A stretch of DNA of 64,000 nucleotides from Oscillospiraceae bacterium (lineage in GTDB: Bacteria > Bacillota > Clostridia > Oscillospirales > Oscillospiraceae): the NCBI GenBank assembly GCA_902793285.1, contig CADBCV010000016.1:1-64000 (forward strand), given 5' to 3'. The notes beneath the pieces were generated by a model, which saw nothing but the letters and a program-made list of their open reading frames with translations, ran no database searches and was not told the origin of the DNA. The position numbers and the translations under genes were made by a program. Shown here piece by piece: positions 43,869 through 52,678 of the stretch (the stretch's first letter is position 1; each line of letters opens with the position of its first letter).

Positions 43869-44132
43869 ATGGAAACACGCATCGCCGCCATCTCGATCCT
43901 CGTGGAGGGGAGCGAGTCGGTGGAGACCATCAACGCCGTCCTCCACGACTATGCCCCGTATATCCTGGGGCGCCTCGGCATCCCCTATCGGGAGAAGGGC
44001 GTGAGCGTCATCTGCCTTGTGCTGGACGCCCCCATGGATGTTATCAACGCCCTGAGCGGGAAGCTCGGGAGACTCCCGGGCGTGAGCTCCAAGGCGGTCA
44101 CCCCGAAAAGCGCAAAATGGAAGAAAGGATAA
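43869..44132 (+). CDS. TM1266-family iron-only hydrogenase system putative regulator
   Basis: An 87-residue ACT/ferredoxin-fold protein. ISILVEGSESVETINAVLHDY, LGRLGIPYREKGVSVICLVL and ALSGKLGRLPGV match the TM1266 family, which is repeatedly found with [FeFe] hydrogenase genes and is named for that link; its biochemical role is unproven. AAGGAG lies six bases before the ATG. It diverges from hydCBA and is followed, with a five-base gap, by an ABC importer operon. Confidence 0.88.
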   Translation: METRIAAISILVEGSESVETINAVLHDYAPYILGRLGIPYREKGVSVICLVLDAPMDVINALSGKLGRLPGVSSKAVTPKSAKWKKG

Positions 44133-44137
44133 ACAAC

Positions 44138-45103
44138 ATGAAAAACAGAAAAATTTTTTCCGCTCTTGTACTTCTCTGCCTCTGCCTCACGATCCTCTGC
44201 GGCAGCGCCTTTGCGGATGCGGCGGTGAATACCCGCGTCTATACCTTAAACGGCACCACAGGCTTCGGCATGGCGGGCCTCATCGCCGAAAACGAAAACA
44301 AGGTCTGCCCGGAGTATACCTTCACGGTGGAGTCTGACCCCTCCGTCGTCACCGCCGCCCTTGTGAGCGGGGACTGCGACATCGCGGCCCTGCCCACGAA
44401 CGCCGCATCTGTGCTCTACAACAAGACCGGGGGCAAGGTGCAGGTCCTCGCCCTCAACACCCGCGGCGTCCTCTACCTCGTGACGGACGGCACGGAGAAG
44501 ATCGAGAGCATCGCCGACCTCGACGGGAAGACCGTCTATGCCCCGGCGCAGAACCCGAGCTTTATCTTCGCCGCGCTCTGCAGCAAGTACGGCATCGAGC
44601 TCGACATTGACACGAGCTACGCCCAGCCGGCGGAGCTGAACACCGCTGTCGCCGCCGGGAAGGTCAGTCTTGCCGTCCTTCCCGAACCCATGGTGACTGT
44701 GGCGAGAAGCCAGAACCCGGATCTCACGCTTGCCCTCGATCTCACTGCCGAGTGGGACAAGGTCATGGAGCCGGGCAGCCTCGTCCAGGGCTGCGTTGTC
44801 GTGCGCCGCGAATTTGCGGAGGAGCACCCCGAGGCAGTTGCCCAGTTTCTGAAAGACTATGAGGCGTCCGTAAAGCGCCTGGAGGACGATCCACACGCGG
44901 CGGCGCAGAGCATTGAGGCGGCGGGCATCTTCGCCAAGGCAGCGGTGGCTGAGAAGGCCATTCCGAACTGCAACATCTGCTTTGTCACCGGCAAAGAAAT
45001 GCAGCGCGAGCTCTCCGCGTTCCTCCAAATCATGTTCGAGAAGGTGCCCCAGTCCATCGGCGGCAGCCTGCCGGGGGATGACTTCTACTGCATCGTAAAA
45101 TGA
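44138..45103 (+). CDS. NitT/TauT-type ABC solute-binding protein
   Basis: A 321-residue secreted protein with a Sec signal peptide (basic MKNRK, hydrophobic core, cleavage near Ala26). A type II periplasmic-binding fold of the NMT1/SsuA class follows. Such proteins bind nitrate, sulfonates, thiamine precursors and other small organic molecules; the ligand here is not evident. A lipobox is not clear, although Cys15, Cys17 and Cys22 lie in the signal peptide. It overlaps the permease gene by four bases. Confidence 0.85.
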   Translation: MKNRKIFSALVLLCLCLTILCGSAFADAAVNTRVYTLNGTTGFGMAGLIAENENKVCPEYTFTVESDPSVVTAALVSGDCDIAALPTNAASVLYNKTGGKVQVLALNTRGVLYLVTDGTEKIESIADLDGKTVYAPAQNPSFIFAALCSKYGIELDIDTSYAQPAELNTAVAAGKVSLAVLPEPMVTVARSQNPDLTLALDLTAEWDKVMEPGSLVQGCVVVRREFAEEHPEAVAQFLKDYEASVKRLEDDPHAAAQSIEAAGIFAKAAVAEKAIPNCNICFVTGKEMQRELSAFLQIMFEKVPQSIGGSLPGDDFYCIVK

Positions 45104-45852
45104 GCGCCCCGGCACGCAAAGCCCTCCAGACCCTTGCGGTGCTGCTCTTCTGGCTCCTTGTCTGGGCGCTTGCCGCCCGCGCTGTGGGTCAGGCGCTGCT
45201 GCTGCCCTCCCCGCTGGAGACGGGGCGGGAGCTTGTGACGCTCGCCCGCTCCGCCGTCTTCTGGCTCACCGTGGGCAAGAGCGTCCTGCGCGTCCTTGCG
45301 GGCATCCTGCTCGCTGTGCTGCTCGGCGCAGCCCTCGCCCTTCTGACGCATAAAAGCCCGCTTCTCAAGGCGCTCCTTGCGCCGGTCATGACGCTTGTGA
45401 AGTCCACGCCTGTGGCCTCGTTCATCATCCTCGCCCTCGTGTGGCTGGGGCGCGGCATCGTGCCGCTCGTGATCGCGGCTTTGATGGTGCTGCCCGTGGT
45501 GTGGTCCAATGTCTCCCAGGGCCTTGCCGGGATCGACCCCCAGCTCTTGGAGCTTGCGGCGGTCTACAGGCTCCCGAAGCTCCGGGCTTTGAGACGCATC
45601 ACCTGGCCATCGGTGCTGCCGCATCTGCGCGCGGCCCTGCGCTCCGCCCTCGGTCTCGGCTGGAAGGCCGGCGTCGCGGCGGAGGTGCTCACCGTCCCGC
45701 CGGGGTCCATCGGCAAGCGCATCTATGAGGCAAAGCTCTATCTCGAGACCACCGAGCTCTTCGCCTGGACGGCTGCCGTGGTGCTTGTGAGCCTTGGGAT
45801 CGAGCGCCTCCTTCTCCGCCTTGTGGAGAGAGGGGAGGGCCGCCATGCTTGA
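45100..45852 (+). CDS. NitT/TauT-type ABC permease
   Basis: A 250-residue membrane permease with about six helices. The coupling region includes GLAGIDPQLLELAAVYRLPK, the EAA-like motif of the SsuC/TauC family. It pairs with the neighbouring solute-binding protein and ATPase as a complete importer. It overlaps both genes. Confidence 0.9.
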   Translation: MSAPARKALQTLAVLLFWLLVWALAARAVGQALLLPSPLETGRELVTLARSAVFWLTVGKSVLRVLAGILLAVLLGAALALLTHKSPLLKALLAPVMTLVKSTPVASFIILALVWLGRGIVPLVIAALMVLPVVWSNVSQGLAGIDPQLLELAAVYRLPKLRALRRITWPSVLPHLRAALRSALGLGWKAGVAAEVLTVPPGSIGKRIYEAKLYLETTELFAWTAAVVLVSLGIERLLLRLVERGEGRHA

Positions 45853-46432
45853 TGTACGGGATGTCACTCTCCGCTTTGGGGAAAAGCAGATCCTGGATCG
45901 CTGCACGATTCAGCTCGAAGAAGGGGAGCGGCTCGCCCTCATGGGGCCCTCCGGCTGCGGGAAGACAACGCTCCTGCGCATCGCGCTCTCGCTTCAAAAG
46001 CCGGATTCCGGTTCTGTTATCTGTACGGCTTCGCGCACGGCGGCGGTGTTCCAGGAGCCGCGCCTTCTGCCGTGGTGTACGGCGGCGGAGAATATAAACC
46101 TCGTCCTCTCGGACCGGGCGGACACCATGCCGGAGGCGATCTCCTGGCTCGGGCGCCTGGAGCTCCTGGAGGCGCGGGACCTTCTCCCCGCAAAGCTCTC
46201 CGGCGGGATGCAGCAGCGCCTCTCCCTCGCCCGCGCCCTCGCCGTGAAGCCGCAGCTTCTCGTGCTGGACGAGCCCTTCAAGGCCATGGATGAGGCCCTG
46301 CATGGCCGCATCCTGCGCCTTACGTCGGAAGCGGCAAAGAACGCCGCTATCCTGCTCGCCACCCACAGCGAGGAGGAGGCCCGCGCCCTCGGCTGCCGCA
46401 TCCTGCGCTATCGGGACGGACGCTTTGTGTGA
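45845..46432 (+). CDS. NitT/TauT-type ABC ATPase
   Basis: A 195-residue ATPase, short for the family (usually 240-260), with Walker A GPSGCGKTT, signature LSGGMQQRLSLARAL, Walker B LLVLDEPFKAMD and switch ATHS. The extra C-terminal segment is missing, yet all catalytic motifs are present, so it is probably functional. ATG 45845 lies inside the permease gene and has a GGAGGG site upstream. It ends the operon that starts with the TM1266 gene. Confidence 0.9.
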   Translation: MLDVRDVTLRFGEKQILDRCTIQLEEGERLALMGPSGCGKTTLLRIALSLQKPDSGSVICTASRTAAVFQEPRLLPWCTAAENINLVLSDRADTMPEAISWLGRLELLEARDLLPAKLSGGMQQRLSLARALAVKPQLLVLDEPFKAMDEALHGRILRLTSEAAKNAAILLATHSEEEARALGCRILRYRDGRFV

Positions 46433-46774
46433 GGCGGGAAAAAGACCGGCTCGGACTAAAAGAGACAGGCTGTGGAAAAAGTTGGTTCACGCCTTTTATA
46501 CTGTAGGGGCGGCTATTAGCCGCCCCTCAATGTGTAGACAAACCCCAGATAGGGCGTCATTCCGAGCCAGTGCGCACACTGGCGTGGGAATCCGTTCTCC
46601 CGGCGGCCAGCCTCAAAAGTGGCTTGTATCAACGGTTTGTCAGAAGAAACGGATTGCCACACCAGTGACATCGGTCACTGGTTCGCAATGACAAAAACCG
46701 ACTTTGTCTACGGTCTGAGGGGCGGCTGATAGCCGCCCCTACGGTGATGGAGGGACTTTTTTCACAGCCCCATT
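46433..46774. repeat. Gene-free repeat region
   Basis: No gene. Two inverted copies of GGGGCGGCTATTAGCCGCCCC-like palindromes (near 46505-46530 and 46720-46742) flank a segment that begins GTCATTCCGAGCCAGTGCGC. That segment holds GGAATCCG and GGATTGCC and ends GGTTCGCAATGAC, an inverted-repeat element in its own right. It lies between two convergent transcription units. Confidence 0.75.
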
Positions 46775-49132
46775 TCACTCGCTCCACACACGGTAATTAC
46801 TGCCGAACTCCGAACGGATGGCGGAGAGGTAGGCGAGGTAGGGACTCGGGTACCGCTCCCAGAGTTTGCAGAGACTGCCGTCCGGGTCGAGCGCCGCCGC
46901 CTGCATGAGATCGCCGGAGAAGTAGGCGCGGTTGAGGGCAACCATGTGTTCTGTCAGGCGCTGCGCCTCCTCCTCCGTGTAGGGAAAGAGCGCCAGCAGC
47001 GCCGTGACCTGGCTTTCCGTTCTCCTGTCGAAGAAGTCTTGCGCGTAGTCTGCAAAGTGCAAAAGCGCCGCGTCTGTTTTCCCGTTTTGCTCTGCCCAGG
47101 CCGACACGTCCGTCGCCCGCGCCTCATAGCGGAGCCTGCCGCCGGAGGACGTCAAAACCCCGTACTGGCAGGGGTACACCGACAGGGCCGAGCCCGCGAT
47201 CTCCGTGAGCCCGTCAACCGTCATCCGGTGCTGGCAGTGGAGGTGCCCGCTCAGATAGAGCGGCACGCCGTACTCCCGGAAAAGCGCCGCGAGCGCCTCC
47301 GCCCCCTCAATCACATAGCCCGTGCGGAACATGGTCTCCTGGTAGAGATTCTGGTGCCCCGCGGCGAGGACCTGCGCCCCCGCTTCTCGCGCGGCGTCGA
47401 GCTGCGATCGCACCCATCGGAGGCTTTGATCCGAGATGCCGCAGGGGTCGTGCTGCGTGTTGAAGTCCAGCATCAAAACCCAGAGATCCGGCCTCAGTAC
47501 ATACACATAGCTGAGTGAGTCGGGGTCGAGACTCCTGGCCTCGTCAAAGCCGAACGCCCCGTAGATGCGCCGGAAATCCTCCGCCCCCGCACTCTCCACG
47601 CGGGTGAAGGAGCTTCCCAAAAAGGCCGCCGCGTCGGGGTTATCGAGATCGTGGTTCCCGGTCAAAACCAGGACCGGGATGCCCTCGGCTTCCAGCGCCC
47701 GCAGCTTTTCCGCGAGGGCCTCGTGGCTCTTTACCGCGCCGTTGAACGTGAGATCGCCGGTCAGCAGCAGCGCGTCCGGCCGCGCCTGCGAAACCTCTGT
47801 GAGAAAGGCGTCCGTGATCTCCTCAGTATAGCGCATGAGCTTCCCGTCGCCGCTCTCCGTGAGGGTTGTGAAATACGCCCCGTGATCCGTGAGCGTGGGG
47901 GCAATATAGTGCAGGTCGCTTGCGGCCATGACGCGCGTGACGCCGTCCCGGTAGACAAAGGGGATGCCGTTTTCCTTCGCGTAGCTCTCGGCGAAGGAGC
48001 CGGGGCCCACGGTCATGGTGAGCTTTTCACATTCGGAAAAGGCGCGCTCGCCAAAGCGCGTCACGGAGTCCGGGATCGTGATGCTCTCCAGGCTCCAGCA
48101 CATGTGGAAGGTGTAGTCGCCGATCTCCGTGACGCCGTCCGGGATCTTGAGCTGCCCGAGCGATATGCAGTCCACGAAGGCCCGGCCCTTGATCTCGGTG
48201 ACACTGTCCGGGATCGCAAGCGCCGGGAGAGCCCTGCAGCGGAAAAAGGCCCCGTAGCCGATCACGCGCAGCGTCTCGGGAAGGGTGAGCGCCGTCAGCT
48301 TCTCACACCCGGAGAAGGCCCAGCTGCCGATCTCCGTGACCCCGCCGAACATTTCAACGTCCTCGAGCGCCGTGCAGCTGTAAAACGCCCACTCCGCGAT
48401 CTCGGTTACGGAGCCCGGGATCACGACCTGCCGGAGCTTTGTGCATTCACTGAAGGCCCCGCGCCCGATGGCCCGCGTCCCCTCGGGGACTGTATAGCAT
48501 TCGGCATCAAACCCGCCGGGGTAGAGCACGAGCGTCCGGCTTTGCGTCTCGTACAGCACCTTGTCAGAAACCGTAAAGACGGTGTTCTCCGGCGATACGC
48601 GGACCGTCACGAGACTGTCGCACCCGGCGAAGGGACGCAGGCCGAGCGCTCGGAGGGACTTCGGAAGAGAAATCTCCGTGAGCGCCGTGCATCCGGCAAA
48701 CGCGCAGTCGCCCATTTCCTCGAGAGAATCCGGCAGCTCTGTGCGCGAGAGGGCGGAGCAGCCGCGAAAGCTGTACTTCCCGATCTTCACGAGGCCGTTT
48801 GACAGCCGCAGCTCTGTGAGCGCTTCACAGCGGGAGAAGGCCCAGTCCCCGATCTCCGTCACGGAATCCGGGATCGTGACGCCGGAGAGCGTCAGGCAGT
48901 GGGCGAAGGCCCGCTCGCCGATCTTCGTCACCGGCAGGCCCGCGAGCTCCCCGGGGATCTCCGCCGCCGTCGCCTCGCCGTCCCAGCCCGTGATCGTCAC
49001 GCACCCGCCGTCGATGCTGTACAGAAAATCCCCGTCCCGAAGCATCTCCGGCGTCTCCTCTGCGAAGGAGCTGCCCGAGAGCAGCAAAAGCAAAACAAGC
49101 GCCAGCGCAAAAACAGCCGTCAGCCTTTTCAT
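46775..49132 (-). CDS. Secreted BspA-type leucine-rich-repeat protein fused to a metallophosphoesterase
   Basis: A 785-residue protein with a Sec signal peptide (about 1-22). About fifteen BspA/LRR_5 repeats (residues 30-395) follow the form IPDSVTEIGDWAFSRCEALT. A calcineurin-like phosphoesterase (about 398-700) comes next, with motifs ASDLHY, LLTGDLTF, TGNHD, AAGHQN and SGHLHCQH. All metal ligands of the family look present. The LRR part usually binds host or microbial surfaces, and the enzyme part may hydrolyse phosphoesters or nucleotides outside the cell. GGAGGG precedes ATG 49132; longer in-frame starts would place extra residues before the signal peptide. Confidence 0.9.
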   Translation of the reverse strand: MKRLTAVFALALVLLLLLSGSSFAEETPEMLRDGDFLYSIDGGCVTITGWDGEATAAEIPGELAGLPVTKIGERAFAHCLTLSGVTIPDSVTEIGDWAFSRCEALTELRLSNGLVKIGKYSFRGCSALSRTELPDSLEEMGDCAFAGCTALTEISLPKSLRALGLRPFAGCDSLVTVRVSPENTVFTVSDKVLYETQSRTLVLYPGGFDAECYTVPEGTRAIGRGAFSECTKLRQVVIPGSVTEIAEWAFYSCTALEDVEMFGGVTEIGSWAFSGCEKLTALTLPETLRVIGYGAFFRCRALPALAIPDSVTEIKGRAFVDCISLGQLKIPDGVTEIGDYTFHMCWSLESITIPDSVTRFGERAFSECEKLTMTVGPGSFAESYAKENGIPFVYRDGVTRVMAASDLHYIAPTLTDHGAYFTTLTESGDGKLMRYTEEITDAFLTEVSQARPDALLLTGDLTFNGAVKSHEALAEKLRALEAEGIPVLVLTGNHDLDNPDAAAFLGSSFTRVESAGAEDFRRIYGAFGFDEARSLDPDSLSYVYVLRPDLWVLMLDFNTQHDPCGISDQSLRWVRSQLDAAREAGAQVLAAGHQNLYQETMFRTGYVIEGAEALAALFREYGVPLYLSGHLHCQHRMTVDGLTEIAGSALSVYPCQYGVLTSSGGRLRYEARATDVSAWAEQNGKTDAALLHFADYAQDFFDRRTESQVTALLALFPYTEEEAQRLTEHMVALNRAYFSGDLMQAAALDPDGSLCKLWERYPSPYLAYLSAIRSEFGSNYRVWSE

Positions 49133-49233
49133 CCCGATCCCTCCTCTGGTGTGATCTTCTATCCCGTTTGTATCATATCCCGGTACTTTTGGCAAGATAA
49201 ACAAAAGGAGTTGATTAAAATATATATAGAGAT

Positions 49234-49318
49234 ACCGTAGGGGTCGATCCCCAGATCGACCCGCAGACATGCGTAAGAATACAAAAAAGCGGGCCGATGA
49301 AGGCATCGGCCCCTACAC
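49234..49318. repeat. GGGTCGATCCCC repeat
   Basis: GTAGGGGTCGATCCCCAGATC and, at the other end, GATGAAGGCATCGGCCCCTAC form an imperfect inverted repeat of about 85 bp. A related half is at about 23310-23340. Confidence 0.7.
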
Positions 49319-49320
49319 TT

Positions 49321-49352
49321 AAAAAAATTCCCCACCGAATGGTGAGGAATTT
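49321..49352 (-). terminator. Terminator of tRNA-Ser
   Basis: On the minus strand AATTCCTCACC pairs with GGTGGGGAATT (one mismatch) and is followed by seven T residues. Confidence 0.8.
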
Positions 49353-49356
49353 CTTT

Positions 49357-49448
49357 TGGCGGAGATGGAGAGATTCGAACTCTCGAGGAGCTTTTGACCC
49401 CTACACGATTTCCAATCGTGCGCGCTCGACCAACTACGCGACATCTCC
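49357..49448 (-). tRNA. tRNA-Ser (GGA anticodon)
   Basis: The acceptor stem GGAGATG pairs with CATCTCC, the discriminator is G and CCA is encoded. The anticodon arm is CACGA-TTGGAAA-TCGTG, so the anticodon is GGA (reads UCC and UCU). A long variable arm and AGTTCGAATCT confirm a class II serine tRNA. Confidence 0.97.
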
Positions 49449-49519
49449 GTGTTGCTCAAGAATATAATGCGGCGGGGCCTCAAAGTCAAGGAATATTTTC
49501 CGAAATCCCATTTTTTTTC

Positions 49520-49549
49520 TGAATGGAAAAAAGCATCCGACAGATACTA
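49520..49549 (+). promoter_or_regulatory. Putative forespore (sigma-G/sigma-F type) promoter of spoVAC
   Basis: TGAATG (49520-49525), 17 bases, GATACTA (49543-49549). It differs by one base in each box from the Bacillus sigma-G form TGAATA/CATACTA. Confidence 0.6.
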
Positions 49550-49579
49550 TCCCTGTTAAAATATAAAGGGGAGATCACC

Positions 49580-50020
49580 ATGGACATGAACCGGGAGGAA
49601 TACGCAAAATACACGAAGCAGCACATGCCGCGCTCCAGGGCGGGGCGGAATATGCTGCGCGCCTTCGTGACAGGCGGGCTCATCTGCGCGCTGGGGCAGG
49701 GGCTTCTGGCGCTCTATCTCCGGCTGGGGCTTACGGAGGAGAGCGCCGGGGCCGCCGTGTCCGTGACGCTCATCTTCCTCGGGGCGCTGCTCACGGGGCT
49801 CGGCGTCTATGACAAGCTCGCCAAGTTCGGCGGCGCGGGGACGCTCGTGCCGATCACGGGCTTTGCAAACGCTGTCGCGGCCCCGGCGCTCGAGTACAAG
49901 ACCGAGGGGCGCATCGCGGGCACCGCAGCCAAGATGTTTCTGATCGCGGGCCCCGTGATCGTCTACGGCGTCAGTACGGGCGCGGTCTACGGGCTCATCC
50001 TCTGGATCGCGGGTCGGTAG
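49580..50020 (+). CDS. spoVAC: Stage V sporulation protein AC
   Basis: A 146-residue membrane protein of the SpoVA channel, which moves dipicolinic acid into the forespore and out at germination. It has the typical start REEYAKYTKQHMPRSR, several helices and GFANAVAAPALEYKTEG. AAGGGGAG precedes ATG 49580. spoVAD and spoVAE, usually adjacent, are absent; tRNA-Ser and hypF are the neighbours. Confidence 0.93.
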   Translation: MDMNREEYAKYTKQHMPRSRAGRNMLRAFVTGGLICALGQGLLALYLRLGLTEESAGAAVSVTLIFLGALLTGLGVYDKLAKFGGAGTLVPITGFANAVAAPALEYKTEGRIAGTAAKMFLIAGPVIVYGVSTGAVYGLILWIAGR

Positions 50021-50048
50021 ATCCGCTTTGTCAAAAAGAAGACGTAAC

Positions 50049-50102
50049 TTGCGAAATGCACAGACTGTGGTATAATCAAGTGTAAAACTCCGCAGTCTGT
50101 GC
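50049..50102 (+). promoter_or_regulatory. hypF promoter with paired palindromic sites
   Basis: TTGCGA (50049-50054), 16 bases, TATAAT (50071-50076). CACAGACTGTG (50059-50069) fills the spacer, and CGCAGTCTGTG (50091-50101) lies near +10 to +20. Each is close to a palindrome, and together they form a 13-bp inverted repeat around the -10 box. This is what a repressor-controlled promoter looks like; the regulator is unknown. Confidence 0.6.
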
Positions 50103-50159
50103 CACAAGACTGCAGATAAACCCGATTCGCGTAATTGATTTAGAGGTGACGGATCGACC

Positions 50160-52436
50160 TTGGAGCGCGCTTGGATACATATCCGCGGGATCGTGCAGGG
50201 CGTGGGCTTCCGCCCGTTTATCCACAAGCTGGTGCGGGAGTACGGCCTTGTCGGGACCATCAAAAATACTTCCTCCGGCGTGGAGCTGGAGCTGGAAGGG
50301 GAGCGGGCGACGCTCGAGACGCTCATCGCGGTCCTGCCGGCGCGCGCGCCGAAGCTCGCCGTGATCGAGGCGCTGGAGGCGCGCTACTTTCAGGAGCTCA
50401 AAGGCTTTACGGACTTTCGCATCGTCGAAAGCAAGACCGAGGCCCTGCGCGACACCCTCATCTCCCCGGACATCGCCATTTGTGACGACTGTCTGCGGGA
50501 GCTCCGGGACCCCTGTGACCGGCGTTACCGCTACCCGTTCATCAACTGCACCAACTGCGGCCCGCGCTTCACCATCATCCGGGACGTACCCTACGACAGG
50601 GCCAAGACCTCCATGGCCTCGTTCCCCATGTGCCCCGACTGCGACAGAGAGTATCACGACATTGAAAACCGCCGCTACCACGCCCAACCGGACTGCTGCC
50701 CCGTCTGCGGGCCGCGGGTATTCTATCTGGATCGGGACGGAAAACGTCTTGCCGGCGACGCCATAGAGCTTGCGCGCACCGCGCTCAAGGCGGGACAGAT
50801 CGTCGCGGTCAAGGGTCTCGGCGGCATCCATCTCGCCTGCCGCGTGGACGGTGAGCGTATCGCGCGAGAGCTCCGCCGCCGCAAGCAGCGGGACGAGAAG
50901 CCCTTCGCCCTCATGTGCCGGGATACGGCCTGCGCAGAGAAGATCTGCGAGGTCTCCGCTGCCGAGCGTGAAATCTTAGAGGGCTTTCGGCGGCCCATCG
51001 TACTGCTGAGGAAGAAACGCCCCGGCCTTTTCCACATCAGCGAAAATGCCCGTGTCGGCGTGATGCTGCCCTATACGCCGCTGCATGTCCTGCTCTTTGG
51101 GGAAGACCTCGACATGCTCGTGATGACGAGCGCGAACCTCTCCGACACCCCCATGATGACCGAAAACGAAGAGGCCGTACAAAAGCTCCATGGCATCGCG
51201 GACGGCTTTCTCCTCCATGACCGGGATATCCAGACCCGCTGCGACGACTCGCTCTGCTGGGTGCTGGGGGGCGGGGAGTACTTTGCCCGGCGCTCTCGGG
51301 GCTATGTGCCGTTTCCGATCCGGATGGAGCGGGCGCTCCCGCCCATCCTCGCCTGCGGGGCCGAACAGAAAGCGAGCTTCTGCCTCTCGCGTGAAACTTG
51401 CGTGTTTCCGAGCCAGCACATCGGCGATCTCAAGAATCTCGAGACCTTTGAGAGCTATACACAGCAGATCGCCCATTTTGAAAACCTTTTTGACATCAAA
51501 CCCCGGGCCCTGGTCTGTGACCTGCACCCGGACTACCTCTCCACCCGCTATGCCGAGGAGCGCGCCGGGAGAGAGAATATTCCCCTCATCCGCGTCCAGC
51601 ACCACCACGCCCATCTCGCCGCCTGCATGGCGGATAACGGCGTGGAGGAGAAGGTCATCGGCCTTGTGTGGGACGGGACCGGACTCGGCACCGACGGGAC
51701 AAGCTGGGGCGCCGAGTGCCTCGTCGGAGACTTTCGCGGTTTTGAGCGCTTTGCCTCCCTCCGTCCCATCCCCCTCATCGGCGGGGACCGCGTGACCCGG
51801 GAGACCGACCGCGTCGCCTTCGCGCTCCTGCGGGAGGCGGGACTTTCGACGGATGAGATCGAGAACGGGGAGAGCTATGGCCGCATCCTGGACCTCAATC
51901 TCAACTGCCCCCTCTCCACGGGCATGGGCAGACTCTTTGACGGCGTCGCGGCGCTCCTCGGGATCAAGACCCGCTGCACGTATGAGGGGCAGGGCGCGGT
52001 CCTGCTCGAGGCTGCGGTGGCGGAGGACCGTGCCGCCTTCCCGATCGCCTGGGAGGGGGAGCCCCTGCGCTTTGACTGGCGGCCCATGGTCTGCGCCCTC
52101 GCCTCCGGGCGGGACGCCGGGGTCGGGACCGGGAGACTCGCCGCAAGGTTTATGAACACGCTCATCGAGATGGCCGCCCTCCAGTGCCTCCGGGCGCGGG
52201 AGAAGACCGGGCTGAATACCGTGTGTCTCTCGGGCGGCAGCTTTCAGAATCTGTATCTCATGGCGCGCCTGCCGGAGAAGCTGGAGGCGGCGGGCTTCCG
52301 GGTGCTGCGGCACCGGCGGGTCTCGCCGAATGACGAGGGGCTCTCCCTCGGCCAGCTCATGATCGCCCGCGCCGCGCTGGGCTCCCGTCAGGTAGGAGCA
52401 TATGAGGAAGAAGACTCCCTCAGTCAGCTTCGCTGA
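50160..52436 (+). CDS. hypF: Hydrogenase maturation carbamoyltransferase HypF
   Basis: A 758-residue enzyme that uses carbamoyl phosphate to make the cyanide ligands of the [NiFe] site, passing the carbamoyl group to HypE. An acylphosphatase domain (IVQGVGFRPFIHKL) comes first, then two zinc fingers (CDDC, CTNCG, CPDC, CCPVCG), a YrdC domain (KGLGGIHLAC) and a Kae1-like domain (HHHAHLAACMADN, VWDGTGLGTDG). The start is TTG with AGAGGTGA ten bases upstream. The last residues, EDSLSQLR, are translated from a repeat element. Confidence 0.96.
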   Translation: MERAWIHIRGIVQGVGFRPFIHKLVREYGLVGTIKNTSSGVELELEGERATLETLIAVLPARAPKLAVIEALEARYFQELKGFTDFRIVESKTEALRDTLISPDIAICDDCLRELRDPCDRRYRYPFINCTNCGPRFTIIRDVPYDRAKTSMASFPMCPDCDREYHDIENRRYHAQPDCCPVCGPRVFYLDRDGKRLAGDAIELARTALKAGQIVAVKGLGGIHLACRVDGERIARELRRRKQRDEKPFALMCRDTACAEKICEVSAAEREILEGFRRPIVLLRKKRPGLFHISENARVGVMLPYTPLHVLLFGEDLDMLVMTSANLSDTPMMTENEEAVQKLHGIADGFLLHDRDIQTRCDDSLCWVLGGGEYFARRSRGYVPFPIRMERALPPILACGAEQKASFCLSRETCVFPSQHIGDLKNLETFESYTQQIAHFENLFDIKPRALVCDLHPDYLSTRYAEERAGRENIPLIRVQHHHAHLAACMADNGVEEKVIGLVWDGTGLGTDGTSWGAECLVGDFRGFERFASLRPIPLIGGDRVTRETDRVAFALLREAGLSTDEIENGESYGRILDLNLNCPLSTGMGRLFDGVAALLGIKTRCTYEGQGAVLLEAAVAEDRAAFPIAWEGEPLRFDWRPMVCALASGRDAGVGTGRLAARFMNTLIEMAALQCLRAREKTGLNTVCLSGGSFQNLYLMARLPEKLEAAGFRVLRHRRVSPNDEGLSLGQLMIARAALGSRQVGAYEEEDSLSQLR

Positions 52437-52660
52437 CAGCTCCCTCAGGGAGGGAGCCAAAATGCCTCCCTCAGCCGCTTGCGGCGATTGAGGGAGGGGG
52501 ACCGCTTCAGCGGTGGAAGGAGCCTTGACGGACTCCCTCAGTCACCAGTGTGCGCGCTGGCGCCAGCTCCCTCAGGGAGGGAGCCGATTTGCCTCCCTCT
52601 CTGAGGGAGGGGGACCGCGAAGCGGTGGAAGGAGTCTTTGCGGACTCCCTTGGTCAGCTT
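52421..52660. repeat. Cluster of palindromic CTCCCTC repeat units
   Basis: At least three units in a row, each with ACTCCCTCAGTCA, GCTCCCTCAGGGAGGGAGCC and GGACCGC..GCGGTGGAAGGAG motifs. The first unit overlaps the 3' end of hypF. It fills the whole hypF-hypC gap. Confidence 0.85.
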
Positions 52661-52678
52661 ATAAGGAGATAGATTATA

